Part shown: positions 38,727 through 47,322 of the stretch, piece by piece | Layout: every line of letters begins with the position of its first letter | Position numbering within the stretch: the stretch's first letter is position 1 | Origin: Marinospirillum alkaliphilum DSM 21637 | GTDB taxonomy: Bacteria; Pseudomonadota; Gammaproteobacteria; Pseudomonadales; Halomonadaceae | Assembly: GCF_900119735.1 (NCBI RefSeq) | Contig: NZ_FPJW01000004.1 | Coordinates: forward strand, 1-64,000 | Direction of reading: 5' to 3' | Length of the DNA: 64,000 nucleotides | Translations under genes and position numbers: made by a program | Notes under the pieces: model-generated | Told to the model about the DNA's origin: nothing | The model's input: only the letters and a program-made list of their open reading frames with translations | The model's database searches: none

Positions 38727-40400
38727 TCAGGCTCCGTATTCACCCAGAATCCGACCCAGCTGCATCATGGTCTGATCAGTGATGCGCTCCTGACGCAATA
38801 ACTGTTCCGGCGCATCGAGGCTGTACAGCAACTCCACCTCTGCCGGCTCACCCTGGTGGTCCACCCGGATCACCCGGGCCACCTGGCCCTTTTCAAAATG
38901 AATGCAGCTGCCCACCGGATAAAGCCCGTGGATCCGGATGTAATGCTCCAGCATGTTCAGATCATAAGCCTGGTCATGCTGCTTCATCCAGGCATAAGCC
39001 TCGGTCCAGGACAGCGCCGGTTGCCCCGGATAATCACCGGTCAGGCAATCCAGTTTTTTCACCACCGCCAACGCACGCGTCAAGCTATCCTGCTGATTGC
39101 CGGATAAGCCCCGCGGAAACCCACTGCCATCCAGCTTTTCATTGGCGTTCACGATCACTGCTTCAGCCAAGCCACGTGGAATCCAACTGAGTTTTGCCGT
39201 TGCTCGTAACAGCTGCAGCAGACTGATGCGGTACTCCTGACGGCGCATGATCAGTTGCCCTTCCGTCGGACAGGCAAAACCATCCACCAGCAACCGACCC
39301 AGATCATGCAGCAGAATGGCCGCCATCAAGGCCAGTTGAAAACGATCACTGATGCCAATACGCAGTGCCAATGGATAAAAGCGGGCGGCAACACGCAGAT
39401 GGTGGAGCAGCAGGCTGTGGCAGTGACTGACATCACACAACTGCAGGTGCAATTGACCCGGATTGTCTTCCAGCAACTGGATCAACCGCTTGCTGAGCAG
39501 TTCCAGTTGTTCTGCACTCAAACCCTTGCCACTGCCCAGCAGCAGCATCTGGCCACCCAGACGATCAGCAATTTCATGAATCGGGGAGGTGTGCGCCGCT
39601 GCTTTGAATGGCGGATGATCCGCAGGATATTGATAAAGCCAGGAAGGTTTCAGGTGGCCATAGTGCTCTTTGCCAATACGCGCCACCTCGCGTTCGGTTT
39701 CCAGTGTGAAACGCATGATGCGTTTTTCATCCGCTTCACTGAGATTAACAAAACGACCACCCAATAATGCCTTGTCAAAATCACTGCTGGGCAACAAGCA
39801 GATCCTTTCCAGCTGCAACTGCAACTGCTCCCCACAGGGAAACGCCAGTGTCAGTGGCAGTTGCTGCCGTTCAATGCCCAGCAACAGGCTGCTCTGGATC
39901 GGCAGAACCAATCGACAACCACCATAAGAAAGATCCAGCAGGCGCCCCTCAATCAAACGACCGAGGTGCTGAACCTGCGCCCGGACCATCAGACTGGCAG
40001 ACAGGTGCACCCGAAAGGAGGATCGCTGGAACACCCGGCTCAGGTGTCGAGGCAACTGAACGCGCAGCAACAGGTACTTGTTGAACAACTCCACCCTGAG
40101 CACTTCCAGCGCATGACTCTGATAAAGCTGATGTGCAAAATTCAGTTGCAGACTGATCAGATGGGCATGAGTCAGTAACTGCAGGTGATCTGGCGCACCA
40201 TTCACCCGCAGCACAAGGGATTGGGCAGACATGTCCAGCGACCAGTCCGCTACCTGAAAACGTGCATCTGCCGCCGGTTTTTCATCCGGTAGCAAGGGTT
40301 GTATACGCGGCTGAAGGTCTGGGTCCTTTGTACTGAGCAATTGCTGCAGTAAAGGTCCAGCCAACACCTCTCCATAACCGTGTGTTGCTGACAGAGCCAT
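38727..40400 (-). CDS. PilZ domain plus degenerate HD-GYP domain protein
   Basis: The 557-residue protein begins with a YcgR-N-like region. A PilZ c-di-GMP-binding domain follows: RSSFR (126–130) gives RxxxR, and DLSYGG near 165 gives DxSxxG. An HD-type phosphohydrolase domain comes next, with HD at 365–366 (LLHDLGRLLVDG), and the GYP block is NEKLDGSGFPRGL near 424. The usual HHExxDGxGYP is changed to NANEKLDGSGFP, so the enzyme may be weak or inactive. It lies between, and convergent to or divergent from, the two pst operons. A function in c-di-GMP signalling is inferred. Confidence 0.75.
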   Translation of the reverse strand: MALSATHGYGEVLAGPLLQQLLSTKDPDLQPRIQPLLPDEKPAADARFQVADWSLDMSAQSLVLRVNGAPDHLQLLTHAHLISLQLNFAHQLYQSHALEVLRVELFNKYLLLRVQLPRHLSRVFQRSSFRVHLSASLMVRAQVQHLGRLIEGRLLDLSYGGCRLVLPIQSSLLLGIERQQLPLTLAFPCGEQLQLQLERICLLPSSDFDKALLGGRFVNLSEADEKRIMRFTLETEREVARIGKEHYGHLKPSWLYQYPADHPPFKAAAHTSPIHEIADRLGGQMLLLGSGKGLSAEQLELLSKRLIQLLEDNPGQLHLQLCDVSHCHSLLLHHLRVAARFYPLALRIGISDRFQLALMAAILLHDLGRLLVDGFACPTEGQLIMRRQEYRISLLQLLRATAKLSWIPRGLAEAVIVNANEKLDGSGFPRGLSGNQQDSLTRALAVVKKLDCLTGDYPGQPALSWTEAYAWMKQHDQAYDLNMLEHYIRIHGLYPVGSCIHFEKGQVARVIRVDHQGEPAEVELLYSLDAPEQLLRQERITDQTMMQLGRILGEYGA

Positions 40401-40486
40401 GACACATCTCCTGCATCATTCATCCCCTCCCGCCCCAACGACCACCGGAAAGGTTGATTAGCGTCAATAAAAATTCCATTAAGATG

Positions 40487-40515
40487 ATTCTATGAAATAA
40501 TCAGTTAATGTTCAA
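40487..40515 (-). promoter_or_regulatory. Probable sigma-70 promoter of the PilZ/HD gene
   Basis: Minus-strand TTGAAC (40515–40510), 17 nt, TAGAAT (40492–40487), within an A/T-rich stretch about 90 nt upstream of the start codon. The 40401–40726 gap otherwise holds the PHO box of the second pst operon. Confidence 0.45.
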
Positions 40516-40594
40516 TAAAAATATACTTTATTGATTTCATTGCTAAAGCTGCCGTCTGTCTGAGCCAAAAAAGCGTCATTCCTGCTCCTGCGCA

Positions 40595-40639
40595 CTGTCA
40601 TCCAACTGTCACATTCTCGACATCTGGCTGAAATAAACT
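40595..40639 (+). promoter_or_regulatory. PHO box and -10 in front of pst operon 2
   Basis: CTGTCATCCAACTGTCAC (40595–40612) is a near-perfect pair of 7-mers, and a third, weaker repeat TCGACAT (40617–40623) continues the 11-nt phase. TAAACT at 40634–40639 lies 10 nt after the third repeat, as in standard PhoB-dependent promoters. The pstS2 ATG is about 88 nt further on. Confidence 0.88.
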
Positions 40640-40726
40640 CGCTGCAAACTGCGTTTCAGTTAGCGATCAATTCAAAGGCCCTCTGCCTGCTGGTCGTGAC
40701 TATTAAAACCAGACGAGGAATGAAGC

Positions 40727-41758
40727 ATGACTTTTCGCAACAAAACCCTTTCCCTGGCACTGACTGCTGCAGCCAGTGTTGCCCTGGCCGCTCCGGCTCT
40801 GGCTCGTGACACCATTCAGATTGCCGGTTCATCCACCGTGCTGCCCTTTGCTTCCATCGTGGCTGAAGAATTTGGTAACTCCTTCCCGCAGTTCCGTACT
40901 CCAGTGGTCGGCTCTGGCGGCTCCGGTGGCGGTCTGCGTCAGTTCTGTCAGGGTGTGGGTCCGAACACCATCGACATCGCCAACTCTTCTCGCCCGATTC
41001 GTCCCAACGAACTGGCCAACTGCAAGAGCAACGGCGTGACTGAAGTGATCGAAGTGAAATTCGGTTATGACGGCATTGTGTTTGCTTCCCGCTCTGACAG
41101 CGCCAATTACGCGCTGGAGCCACGCCACGTCTTTCTGGCCGGTGCCGCTCAGGTTCCACAGAATGGTCGCATGGTACGCAACCCCTACACCCGCTGGAAT
41201 CAGATTGATCCCAGCCTGCCAAACCAGGAAATCCTGCTGGTCATCCCCGGCTCCAACCACGGCACCCGTGAAGTTTATGAAGAAACCGTGGTACACCCCG
41301 GCTGCCATAGTTTTGCCGAAGTCAAAGCCATGGACAGCAGCGCTCGCAACAACTTCTGTAACGCCATTCGTACCGATGGTCGCGTGGTGGAAGTAGCCGG
41401 TGACTACACTGAAACCCTGGCGCGCCTGGATGCCCAGCGCAATGCCCTGGGTGTATTCGGTCTGAGCTTCTACGACCAGAACCGTGACCGCCTGCAGGTT
41501 GCCACCATGAGTGGTGTCACCCCCAGCCTGGAAACCATTGCTTCCGGCGAATACCCGGTATCCCGCCCGCTGTTCTTCTACGTCAAGAACCAGCACGTGG
41601 GTGTGATCCCCGGCCTGCTGGAATACAGCCTCTACTTCATGAGTGAAGAAGTGGGTGGTGATGGCAGCCCGCTGGAGGCCGCCGGTCTGATCCCGATGCC
41701 TAGCAACGAGCGTCGTGATGTGATCCGCAGTGTGCGTGCTCGCACCATCATGCAGTAA
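40727..41758 (+). CDS. pstS: Phosphate ABC transporter substrate-binding protein PstS (system 2)
   Basis: The 343-residue protein has a signal peptide ending ALAAPALA, then IQIAGSSTVLPFASIVAEEFG, VVGSGGSGGGLRQFC and SSRPIRPNE, the phosphate-site loops of PstS. The mature sequence and length differ clearly from PstS of system 1, so the two operons are not a recent duplication. The gene is separated from pstC by an attenuator hairpin. RBS GAGGAATG lies upstream of the ATG. Confidence 0.93.
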   Translation: MTFRNKTLSLALTAAASVALAAPALARDTIQIAGSSTVLPFASIVAEEFGNSFPQFRTPVVGSGGSGGGLRQFCQGVGPNTIDIANSSRPIRPNELANCKSNGVTEVIEVKFGYDGIVFASRSDSANYALEPRHVFLAGAAQVPQNGRMVRNPYTRWNQIDPSLPNQEILLVIPGSNHGTREVYEETVVHPGCHSFAEVKAMDSSARNNFCNAIRTDGRVVEVAGDYTETLARLDAQRNALGVFGLSFYDQNRDRLQVATMSGVTPSLETIASGEYPVSRPLFFYVKNQHVGVIPGLLEYSLYFMSEEVGGDGSPLEAAGLIPMPSNERRDVIRSVRARTIMQ

Positions 41759-41774
41759 TTGCTTTAACCACAAG

Positions 41775-41805
41775 AACCGGGGCTCTGCTTGCATCCCCGG
41801 TTTTT
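41775..41805 (+). terminator. Attenuator between pstS2 and pstC2
   Basis: AACCGGGG (41775–41782) pairs with CCCCGGTT (41795–41802) around a 12-nt loop and ends in TTTTT. It lies 16 nt after pstS. Partial termination here would give much more binding protein than permease, a common ratio in ABC importers. Confidence 0.8.
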
Positions 41806-41836
41806 GCACATCAGCAAGATATAGGGCAAAACATAT

Positions 41837-43222
41837 ATGAGTAATCTGGTATTGATGACGCTGTTGCTGATGGTCATGGCACTGGCTTATCAGCTGGGTC
41901 TGACCCGCAGCAAACGGGTGGCTGTCACCACCAATGGGACAGGCTTCCGGATGCATTCGCGTCCCACCTACCACGGCATGCTGGTGGCTTTCTGGGCCGT
42001 AGTCCCGGCAGCAGCCATTTTTGCAGTCTGGAGTCTGGCACAGCCTGGCATCATCAACGCCTTGGTACTCGCCCAACTTCCACCTGAATTCCAACCGACC
42101 ACGGATACCGAACAGCGTATTCTGCTGCGCCGCCTGGCCAATCTGGCCTCAGGTTTTGGTTTGACTGAAGAAGCAGCTGATTACGAACTGGCCGCTGCGG
42201 CTTACCTGAACCAGTTGCACGGCATCGGCCGCACCCTGATGACGGCGTTGATGGCTGCCGTGGCCGCCACTGCACTGGTACTGGCCTGGCGCCGGATCGA
42301 ACCCCATTTGCGCGCCCGCAATCAGATGGAAAGCATCATTCGCTGGCTGCTGATCATCTGTTCCACCGTGGCCATCCTGACCACCGTCGGCATTGTGCTG
42401 TCGATGCTGGGCGAAGCCTTCCGCTTCTTTACCTTTGTGAACCCGCTGGATTTCTTTTTTGGCACCACCTGGAACCCTCGTTTTTCGACGGTCGGCACCG
42501 ATGGCCAGACCGGATTTGGCATGTTGCCACTGCTGTGGGGCACCCTGATGATCGCCCTGATTGCACTGGCAGTGGCGATCCCGGTCGGTCTGATGGCAGC
42601 CATCTACATGGCTGAATATGCGCCATCCAAGGTCCGCTCCACGGCCAAACCCATCATTGAGGTGCTGGCCGGTATTCCAACCATTGTTTACGGCTTTTTT
42701 GCCCTGATCACTGTTGGCCCTTTCCTGAACCAGCTGGGCGCCAGCTTCGGACTGGAAATTCGTACCACCTCAGCCTTAACCGCTGGTGTGGTGATGGGCA
42801 TCATGATCATTCCGTTCATCTCTTCACTCAGTGACGACATCATCACCCAGGTACCCAAAGCCATGCGAGACGGCTCCCTGGGACTGGGCGCCACCAAATC
42901 AGAAACCATCCGCAAGGTGGTTTTGCCTGCAGCACTGCCCGGTATTGTCGGTGCCATCCTGCTGGCCGCCAGCCGTGCCATTGGTGAAACCATGATTGTG
43001 GTGCTGGCCGCCGGTAACAGCCCGGTATTAACAGCCAACCCCTTTGAGGCGGTGTCCACCATGACCGTCACCATCGTCAACCAGTTAACCGGCGACCTGG
43101 ACTTTGCCAGCCCCCAGTCACTGGTGGCCTTTGCCCTGGGCCTGACCCTGTTTGTCATCACCCTGCTGCTGAACGTGGTGGCACTGGTGATTGTCCGCAA
43201 ATACCGTGAACAGTATGAGTGA
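41837..43222 (+). CDS. pstC: Phosphate ABC transporter permease PstC (system 2)
   Basis: The 461-residue permease has two N-terminal helices with a short extracytoplasmic loop, then the six-helix permease (about 150–455) with EAA loop GSLGLGATKSETIRKVVLP. It lacks the large propeller-like domain of the system 1 PstC. ATG 41837 has AGGG 10 nt upstream. Its stop overlaps the start of pstA by 8 nt. Confidence 0.93.
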   Translation: MSNLVLMTLLLMVMALAYQLGLTRSKRVAVTTNGTGFRMHSRPTYHGMLVAFWAVVPAAAIFAVWSLAQPGIINALVLAQLPPEFQPTTDTEQRILLRRLANLASGFGLTEEAADYELAAAAYLNQLHGIGRTLMTALMAAVAATALVLAWRRIEPHLRARNQMESIIRWLLIICSTVAILTTVGIVLSMLGEAFRFFTFVNPLDFFFGTTWNPRFSTVGTDGQTGFGMLPLLWGTLMIALIALAVAIPVGLMAAIYMAEYAPSKVRSTAKPIIEVLAGIPTIVYGFFALITVGPFLNQLGASFGLEIRTTSALTAGVVMGIMIIPFISSLSDDIITQVPKAMRDGSLGLGATKSETIRKVVLPAALPGIVGAILLAASRAIGETMIVVLAAGNSPVLTANPFEAVSTMTVTIVNQLTGDLDFASPQSLVAFALGLTLFVITLLLNVVALVIVRKYREQYE

Positions 43223-44621
43223 AGCCATGACCCCTTCTGATTCCGAGCAAACCAAGACCCAGCAGCCAGACCTCATGGATCTGGCTCAGAAACGCGATCT
43301 GATGCAACAGCGTGTGGCTGCGTCCTTAAAACGCCGCCATGCCAGTGAAAAACGCTTTCGCCTTTACGGTATGGCAGCAGTGACTGTGGCCCTGTCTTTT
43401 GTGGCCATCCTGTTCATCACCATTCTGTCCAAAGGTTTACCTGCCTTCTGGCAGGCCACCCTGACACTGGATGTGTATTTTGACCCGGAAATCATCGAAA
43501 TTGATGAAAAGCCGGTGCGCCAGCCCGGTGAAAGTGACGGTGCCTTCCAGCAGCGTATGCTGGCCTGGCAAACCGACCTGGGCTTTGTGAATTTCAACCG
43601 CATCATTCTTAACTCTCTGGCTGAAGTGCTGCCGGAAGCACCCCGTTATCAGCGGGATGCCATGCGCCTGGTGACCAGTGGTGAACGTTTTGGACTGCGT
43701 CAGCTGGTGGAAGACAACCCGGCCATTGTGGGTCAGACCCTGCGCCTGAAACTGCTGGCGGATGCCAACGTGGATGTCTGGTTAAAGGGCAACATCGACC
43801 GCAGCCTGCCGGACAGTCAACAGCAGTTAAGTGCGCGCACCCGCGCCTGGGCGGATGAGCTGGCCGAACGCGGCATCATTCGCAACCAGTTCAGCACCGC
43901 CCTGTTCATGAATGCTGACTCGCGCAGTTCACTGGCATCTGCCGGTCTGGCCGGTGCCTTCATGGGCTCACTGATGATGATGCTGATCGTGATGTTCCTG
44001 GCGGTGCCAGTGGGTGTGGCCTCGGCCATTTACCTGGAAGAGTTTGCACCGAAAAACCGCCTGACCGATCTGATTGAAGTGAACATCAACAACCTCGCCG
44101 CCGTACCCTCCATTGTGTTTGGTCTGCTGGGTGCATCGGTGTTCATCCTCTGGTTCAAACTGCCCTTGTCAGCACCGATTGTCGGTGGCCTGGTGTTGTC
44201 ATTGATGACCCTGCCCACCGTGATCATTGCCACCCGCTCCACCCTCAAGGCCATTCCACCGTCCATCCGTCAGGCGGCACTGGGTATTGGTGCCTCCAAG
44301 GTGCAGTCGGTATTCCACCATGTGTTGCCACTGGCGATTCCCGGCATTCTCACCGGCTCCATTCTGGGTGTTGCCCAGGCACTGGGTGAAGCCGCACCAC
44401 TGCTGTTGATTGGCATGAGTTCTTTTGTTGCCAGTGTACCCGGCAGCCCCTTTGACCAGTCCACCGCCCTGCCGGTACAGATCTACCTGTGGCAGGGCAA
44501 CGAGCTGCGTAACTTCTTCGAAGCACGCACTTCAGCAGCCATCATTGTGCTGCTGGCCCTGATGATCTCCCTTAATGCGCTGGCGATCTGGCTGCGCAGA
44601 CATTTTGAAACACGTTGGTAA
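43215..44621 (+). CDS. pstA: Phosphate ABC transporter permease PstA (system 2)
   Basis: A permease of 468 residues with one N-terminal helix near residue 50, an extracytoplasmic loop of about 170 residues and a C-terminal permease domain with EAA loop AALGIGASKVQSVFHHVLP. I start it at ATG 43215, which overlaps the pstC stop; ATG 43227 is nearly as good. TTG 43191 is in frame but unlikely. Confidence 0.92.
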   Translation: MSEAMTPSDSEQTKTQQPDLMDLAQKRDLMQQRVAASLKRRHASEKRFRLYGMAAVTVALSFVAILFITILSKGLPAFWQATLTLDVYFDPEIIEIDEKPVRQPGESDGAFQQRMLAWQTDLGFVNFNRIILNSLAEVLPEAPRYQRDAMRLVTSGERFGLRQLVEDNPAIVGQTLRLKLLADANVDVWLKGNIDRSLPDSQQQLSARTRAWADELAERGIIRNQFSTALFMNADSRSSLASAGLAGAFMGSLMMMLIVMFLAVPVGVASAIYLEEFAPKNRLTDLIEVNINNLAAVPSIVFGLLGASVFILWFKLPLSAPIVGGLVLSLMTLPTVIIATRSTLKAIPPSIRQAALGIGASKVQSVFHHVLPLAIPGILTGSILGVAQALGEAAPLLLIGMSSFVASVPGSPFDQSTALPVQIYLWQGNELRNFFEARTSAAIIVLLALMISLNALAIWLRRHFETRW

Positions 44622-44642
44622 GCCATGAGAGGACAGCCAGCC

Positions 44643-45458
44643 ATGAATACCATGCAAGTCAGTTTTGGTGAAAAAAAGGATAACGCCGCTCAGGCCGAAC
44701 ACGCCGTGAAAATGAGTGCCCGCGATGTGAAGGTGTTTTACGGGGATAATGAAGCCCTGCACGGCATCAACATGGACATCCTCGAAAATGAGGTGATTGC
44801 CTTCATCGGTCCATCCGGTTGCGGCAAGTCCACCTTCCTGCGTTGCCTGAACCGCATGAATGACACCATCGATACCGCTCGCGTCACCGGTCTGGTGACA
44901 CTGGATGGCAAGGACATCTACGACCGCAGCCTGGACGTGGTGCAACTGCGCGCGCAGGTCGGCATGGTGTTCCAGAAACCCAACCCCTTCCCCAAATCGA
45001 TTTTTGAAAACATTGCTTATGGCCCGCGCCTGCACGGTCTGGTCGACAACAAGCGCGATCTGGATGAAGTGGTGGAGTCCAGTCTGCGTCGCGCCGGTCT
45101 CTGGGACGAGGTGAAGGATCGTCTGGAGGCACCCGGCACCGGTCTGTCCGGTGGTCAGCAGCAGCGCCTGTGCATTGCCCGTGCCATTGCTGTCAGCCCG
45201 GAAGTGATTCTGATGGACGAACCCTGTTCGGCACTGGACCCAATTGCCACGTCCATCATTGAAGAGCTGATTGATGAGCTGAAAGGCAGTTACACCATCG
45301 CCATCGTGACCCACAACATGCAGCAAGCAGCACGGGTTTCCGACAAGACGGCATTTTTCCACCTCGGTAATCTGGTGGAGCTGAACGATACCCGTGAAAT
45401 CTTCACCAATCCGCAGGATTCACGTACCGAAGACTACATCACTGGCCGTTTCGGCTGA
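44643..45458 (+). CDS. pstB: Phosphate ABC transporter ATP-binding protein PstB (system 2)
   Basis: The 271-residue ATPase has Walker [42 protein letters not shown] and Walker [17 protein letters not shown] 44643 is preferred over ATG 44625 because AGAGGA lies 9 nt upstream of it, while 44625 directly follows the pstA stop without a site. It pairs with PstC/PstA of system 2. phoU follows 13 nt later. Confidence 0.95.
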   Translation: MNTMQVSFGEKKDNAAQAEHAVKMSARDVKVFYGDNEALHGINMDILENEVIAFIGPSGCGKSTFLRCLNRMNDTIDTARVTGLVTLDGKDIYDRSLDVVQLRAQVGMVFQKPNPFPKSIFENIAYGPRLHGLVDNKRDLDEVVESSLRRAGLWDEVKDRLEAPGTGLSGGQQQRLCIARAIAVSPEVILMDEPCSALDPIATSIIEELIDELKGSYTIAIVTHNMQQAARVSDKTAFFHLGNLVELNDTREIFTNPQDSRTEDYITGRFG

Positions 45459-45471
45459 TCGGGAGTCAGAC

Positions 45472-46200
45472 ATGAGTACCCAACGCATTGACGGACACAT
45501 CTCACAACGTTTTGATGAAGAAATGGAAGGCATCGTCAGCGACCTGCTGGCCATGGGTGAACTGGTCACCGAACAGACCGAGTCCGCCCTGTTTGCCTTC
45601 ATTCGAGGCGATGTTGCCCTGGCACAGGATGTGATCAGCAAGGACACCCGCATCAATGAACTGGAACTGGAAATTGATGATCACTGCATCCAGATTCTGG
45701 CTCGACGCCAACCGGCGGCCGGTGACCTGCGTGCCGTGGTCGCCATCATGAAGGCCATCAAGGATCTGGAGCGCATTGGTGATCAGGCCAAACGCATTGC
45801 GCGCATTGCCGTGAAACTGGCGGATGCCGATGAACGTTACCAGAAGCAGTATGGTGAATTTGAGCTGATCGGCAGCCATGTCATCAGCATGCTGCAGAAC
45901 ACCCTGCAGGCCTTTCGTGAAATGGACGCTGACAAAGCCCTGGCTGCCGCACTGCAAGACAAATCCATCGACAGTGATTATGAAGCCATCCTGCGCCAGA
46001 ACATGACCTACATGATGGAAGACCCCCGCAACATCACCCGCATCGTGGAAATGACCTGGGTGGGTCGCGCCATTGAACGCATTGGTGATCACGCCCGCAA
46101 TGTCTGTGAGTACACCATTTATCTGGTGCAGGGGCTGGATGTGCGTCACAAGGATGATGACCAGCTGCAGGCCATCGTGCAAAGTCGACCCAAACGCTGA
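45472..46200 (+). CDS. phoU: Phosphate uptake regulator PhoU (system 2)
   Basis: The 242-residue protein has both PhoU metal-site helices intact (DLERIGDQAKRIARIA and AIERIGDHARNVCEYTIYLVQG) and ARRQPAAGDLRAVVAI. ATG 45472, with GGGAG 6 nt upstream, starts with STQRIDGHISQRFDEEMEGI, the usual PhoU N-terminus. The open frame back to 45394 overlaps pstB and is not supported. A PHO box for the next operon begins 4 nt after its stop. Confidence 0.95.
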   Translation: MSTQRIDGHISQRFDEEMEGIVSDLLAMGELVTEQTESALFAFIRGDVALAQDVISKDTRINELELEIDDHCIQILARRQPAAGDLRAVVAIMKAIKDLERIGDQAKRIARIAVKLADADERYQKQYGEFELIGSHVISMLQNTLQAFREMDADKALAAALQDKSIDSDYEAILRQNMTYMMEDPRNITRIVEMTWVGRAIERIGDHARNVCEYTIYLVQGLDVRHKDDDQLQAIVQSRPKR

Positions 46201-46204
46201 GCCA

Positions 46205-46222
46205 TTGTCATCTTAGTGTCAT
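46205..46222 (+). promoter_or_regulatory. PHO box in front of gap–arsJ
   Basis: TTGTCATCTTAGTGTCAT is two 7-mers (TTGTCAT, GTGTCAT), each one mismatch from CTGTCAT, with exact 4-nt spacing. A possible -10, CAGTAT, lies 10 nt downstream (46233–46238). The box sits in the 105-nt gap between phoU2 and the GAPDH gene and points to it. Confidence 0.8.
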
Positions 46223-46242
46223 GGTTCACCCTCAGTATTGCG

Positions 46243-46280
46243 CATATACCCCAACACATATATGTTGTGTTAAACATATG
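46243..46280. repeat. CATAT-rich repeats, possible operator in front of gap–arsJ
   Basis: Three CATAT-type elements (CATATA at 46243, ACATATATGT at 46256–46265, ACATATG at 46274–46280) are evenly spaced between the PHO box and the GAPDH start; the middle one is a perfect 10-bp palindrome. ArsR-family operators are A/T-rich palindromes of this general kind, but no arsR is present in the window, so the regulator is unknown and the call is inference. Confidence 0.35.
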
Positions 46281-46305
46281 AATCGTGGTTTTGACGAGGT
46301 GAATC

Positions 46306-47322
46306 ATGGCAATCAAAGTAGGCATCAATGGTTTTGGTCGTATGGGCAGGCTGGCATTACGCGGTGCCTGGGACTGGCCGGAACTGGAATTTGTGCAGAT
46401 CAATGACCCGGCAGCGGATGCAACCAGCCTGGCACACCTGCTGAACTTTGATTCCGTGCAAGGTCGCTGGCAACACGAGGCCCATGCCGAAGGTGACCAG
46501 ATGATCATTAACGGTCGCACCCTGCGCTGCAGCCAGCAGAAAGAAATTGCTGATGTCGACTGGTCCGGCTGTGATCTGGTCCTGGAATGTTCCGGCAAGA
46601 AAAAGACCACTGAAGTGCTACAGGCCTATCTGGATCAGGGTGTAAGACGGGTGGTGGTTTCAGCCCCGATCAAGGAAGCCGGTGTACTGAATGTGGTGAT
46701 GGGTGTGAATGACACCCTGTATGATCCAACCCAACACCGGATTGTCACTGCTGCCTCCTGCACCACCAACTGCCTGGCGCCGGTGGTCAAGGTGATTCAT
46801 GAAGCCCTGGGCATTCGCCATGCCAGCATGACCACCATCCACGACCTGACCAACACCCAGACCATTCTGGATGCACCCCACAAGGACCTGCGTCGTGCCC
46901 GTGCCTGCGGCATGAGCCTGATTCCCACCACCACCGGATCGGCCAAGGCCATCATCGAAATCTTCCCGGAGCTGGCCGGACGCATTAATGGTCATGCGGT
47001 ACGGGTGCCACTGGCCAATGCATCACTGACCGATTGTGTGTTTGAAGTGGAGCGCGCCACCAGTGCCGAGGAAGTGAATGCACTGCTGAAGGCTGCGGCG
47101 GATGGCCCGTTAAAAGGCATTCTGGGTTATGAAGAACGTCCGCTGGTATCCATTGATTACAAGGGTGACCCCCGTTCCAGCATTGTGGATGCCCTGTCCA
47201 CCATGGTCGTTAATGGCACCCATGTGAAAATCTACGCCTGGTATGACAATGAGTGGGGTTATGCCCTGCGACTGGCGGAGCTGGCTCGCAAGGTTGGGCT
47301 GCTGGATCAGGGCGCTGCATGA
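46306..47322 (+). CDS. Glyceraldehyde-3-phosphate dehydrogenase, ArsJ-associated
   Basis: The 338-residue protein has the NAD site [11 protein letters not shown] and the catalytic Cys152 in TAASCTTNC. The C-terminal substrate block is [21 protein letters not shown], and [11 protein letters not shown] closes it. All are GAPDH features. Paired with ArsJ, GAPDH uses arsenate instead of phosphate to make 1-arseno-3-phosphoglycerate, which ArsJ expels (established for P. aeruginosa). The stop overlaps the arsJ start by 4 nt. RBS GAGGT lies 5 nt upstream of the ATG. A role only in glycolysis or as erythrose-4-phosphate dehydrogenase is less likely given the pairing. Confidence 0.9.
   Translation: MAIKVGINGFGRMGRLALRGAWDWPELEFVQINDPAADATSLAHLLNFDSVQGRWQHEAHAEGDQMIINGRTLRCSQQKEIADVDWSGCDLVLECSGKKKTTEVLQAYLDQGVRRVVVSAPIKEAGVLNVVMGVNDTLYDPTQHRIVTAASCTTNCLAPVVKVIHEALGIRHASMTTIHDLTNTQTILDAPHKDLRRARACGMSLIPTTTGSAKAIIEIFPELAGRINGHAVRVPLANASLTDCVFEVERATSAEEVNALLKAAADGPLKGILGYEERPLVSIDYKGDPRSSIVDALSTMVVNGTHVKIYAWYDNEWGYALRLAELARKVGLLDQGAA

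Noticed and set aside
40829-42094. A 421-residue frame antisense to pstS2 and the start of pstC2
   Set aside because: It runs across two well-supported genes and through the attenuator; composition (His/Gln/Gly-rich) is that of a shadow frame.
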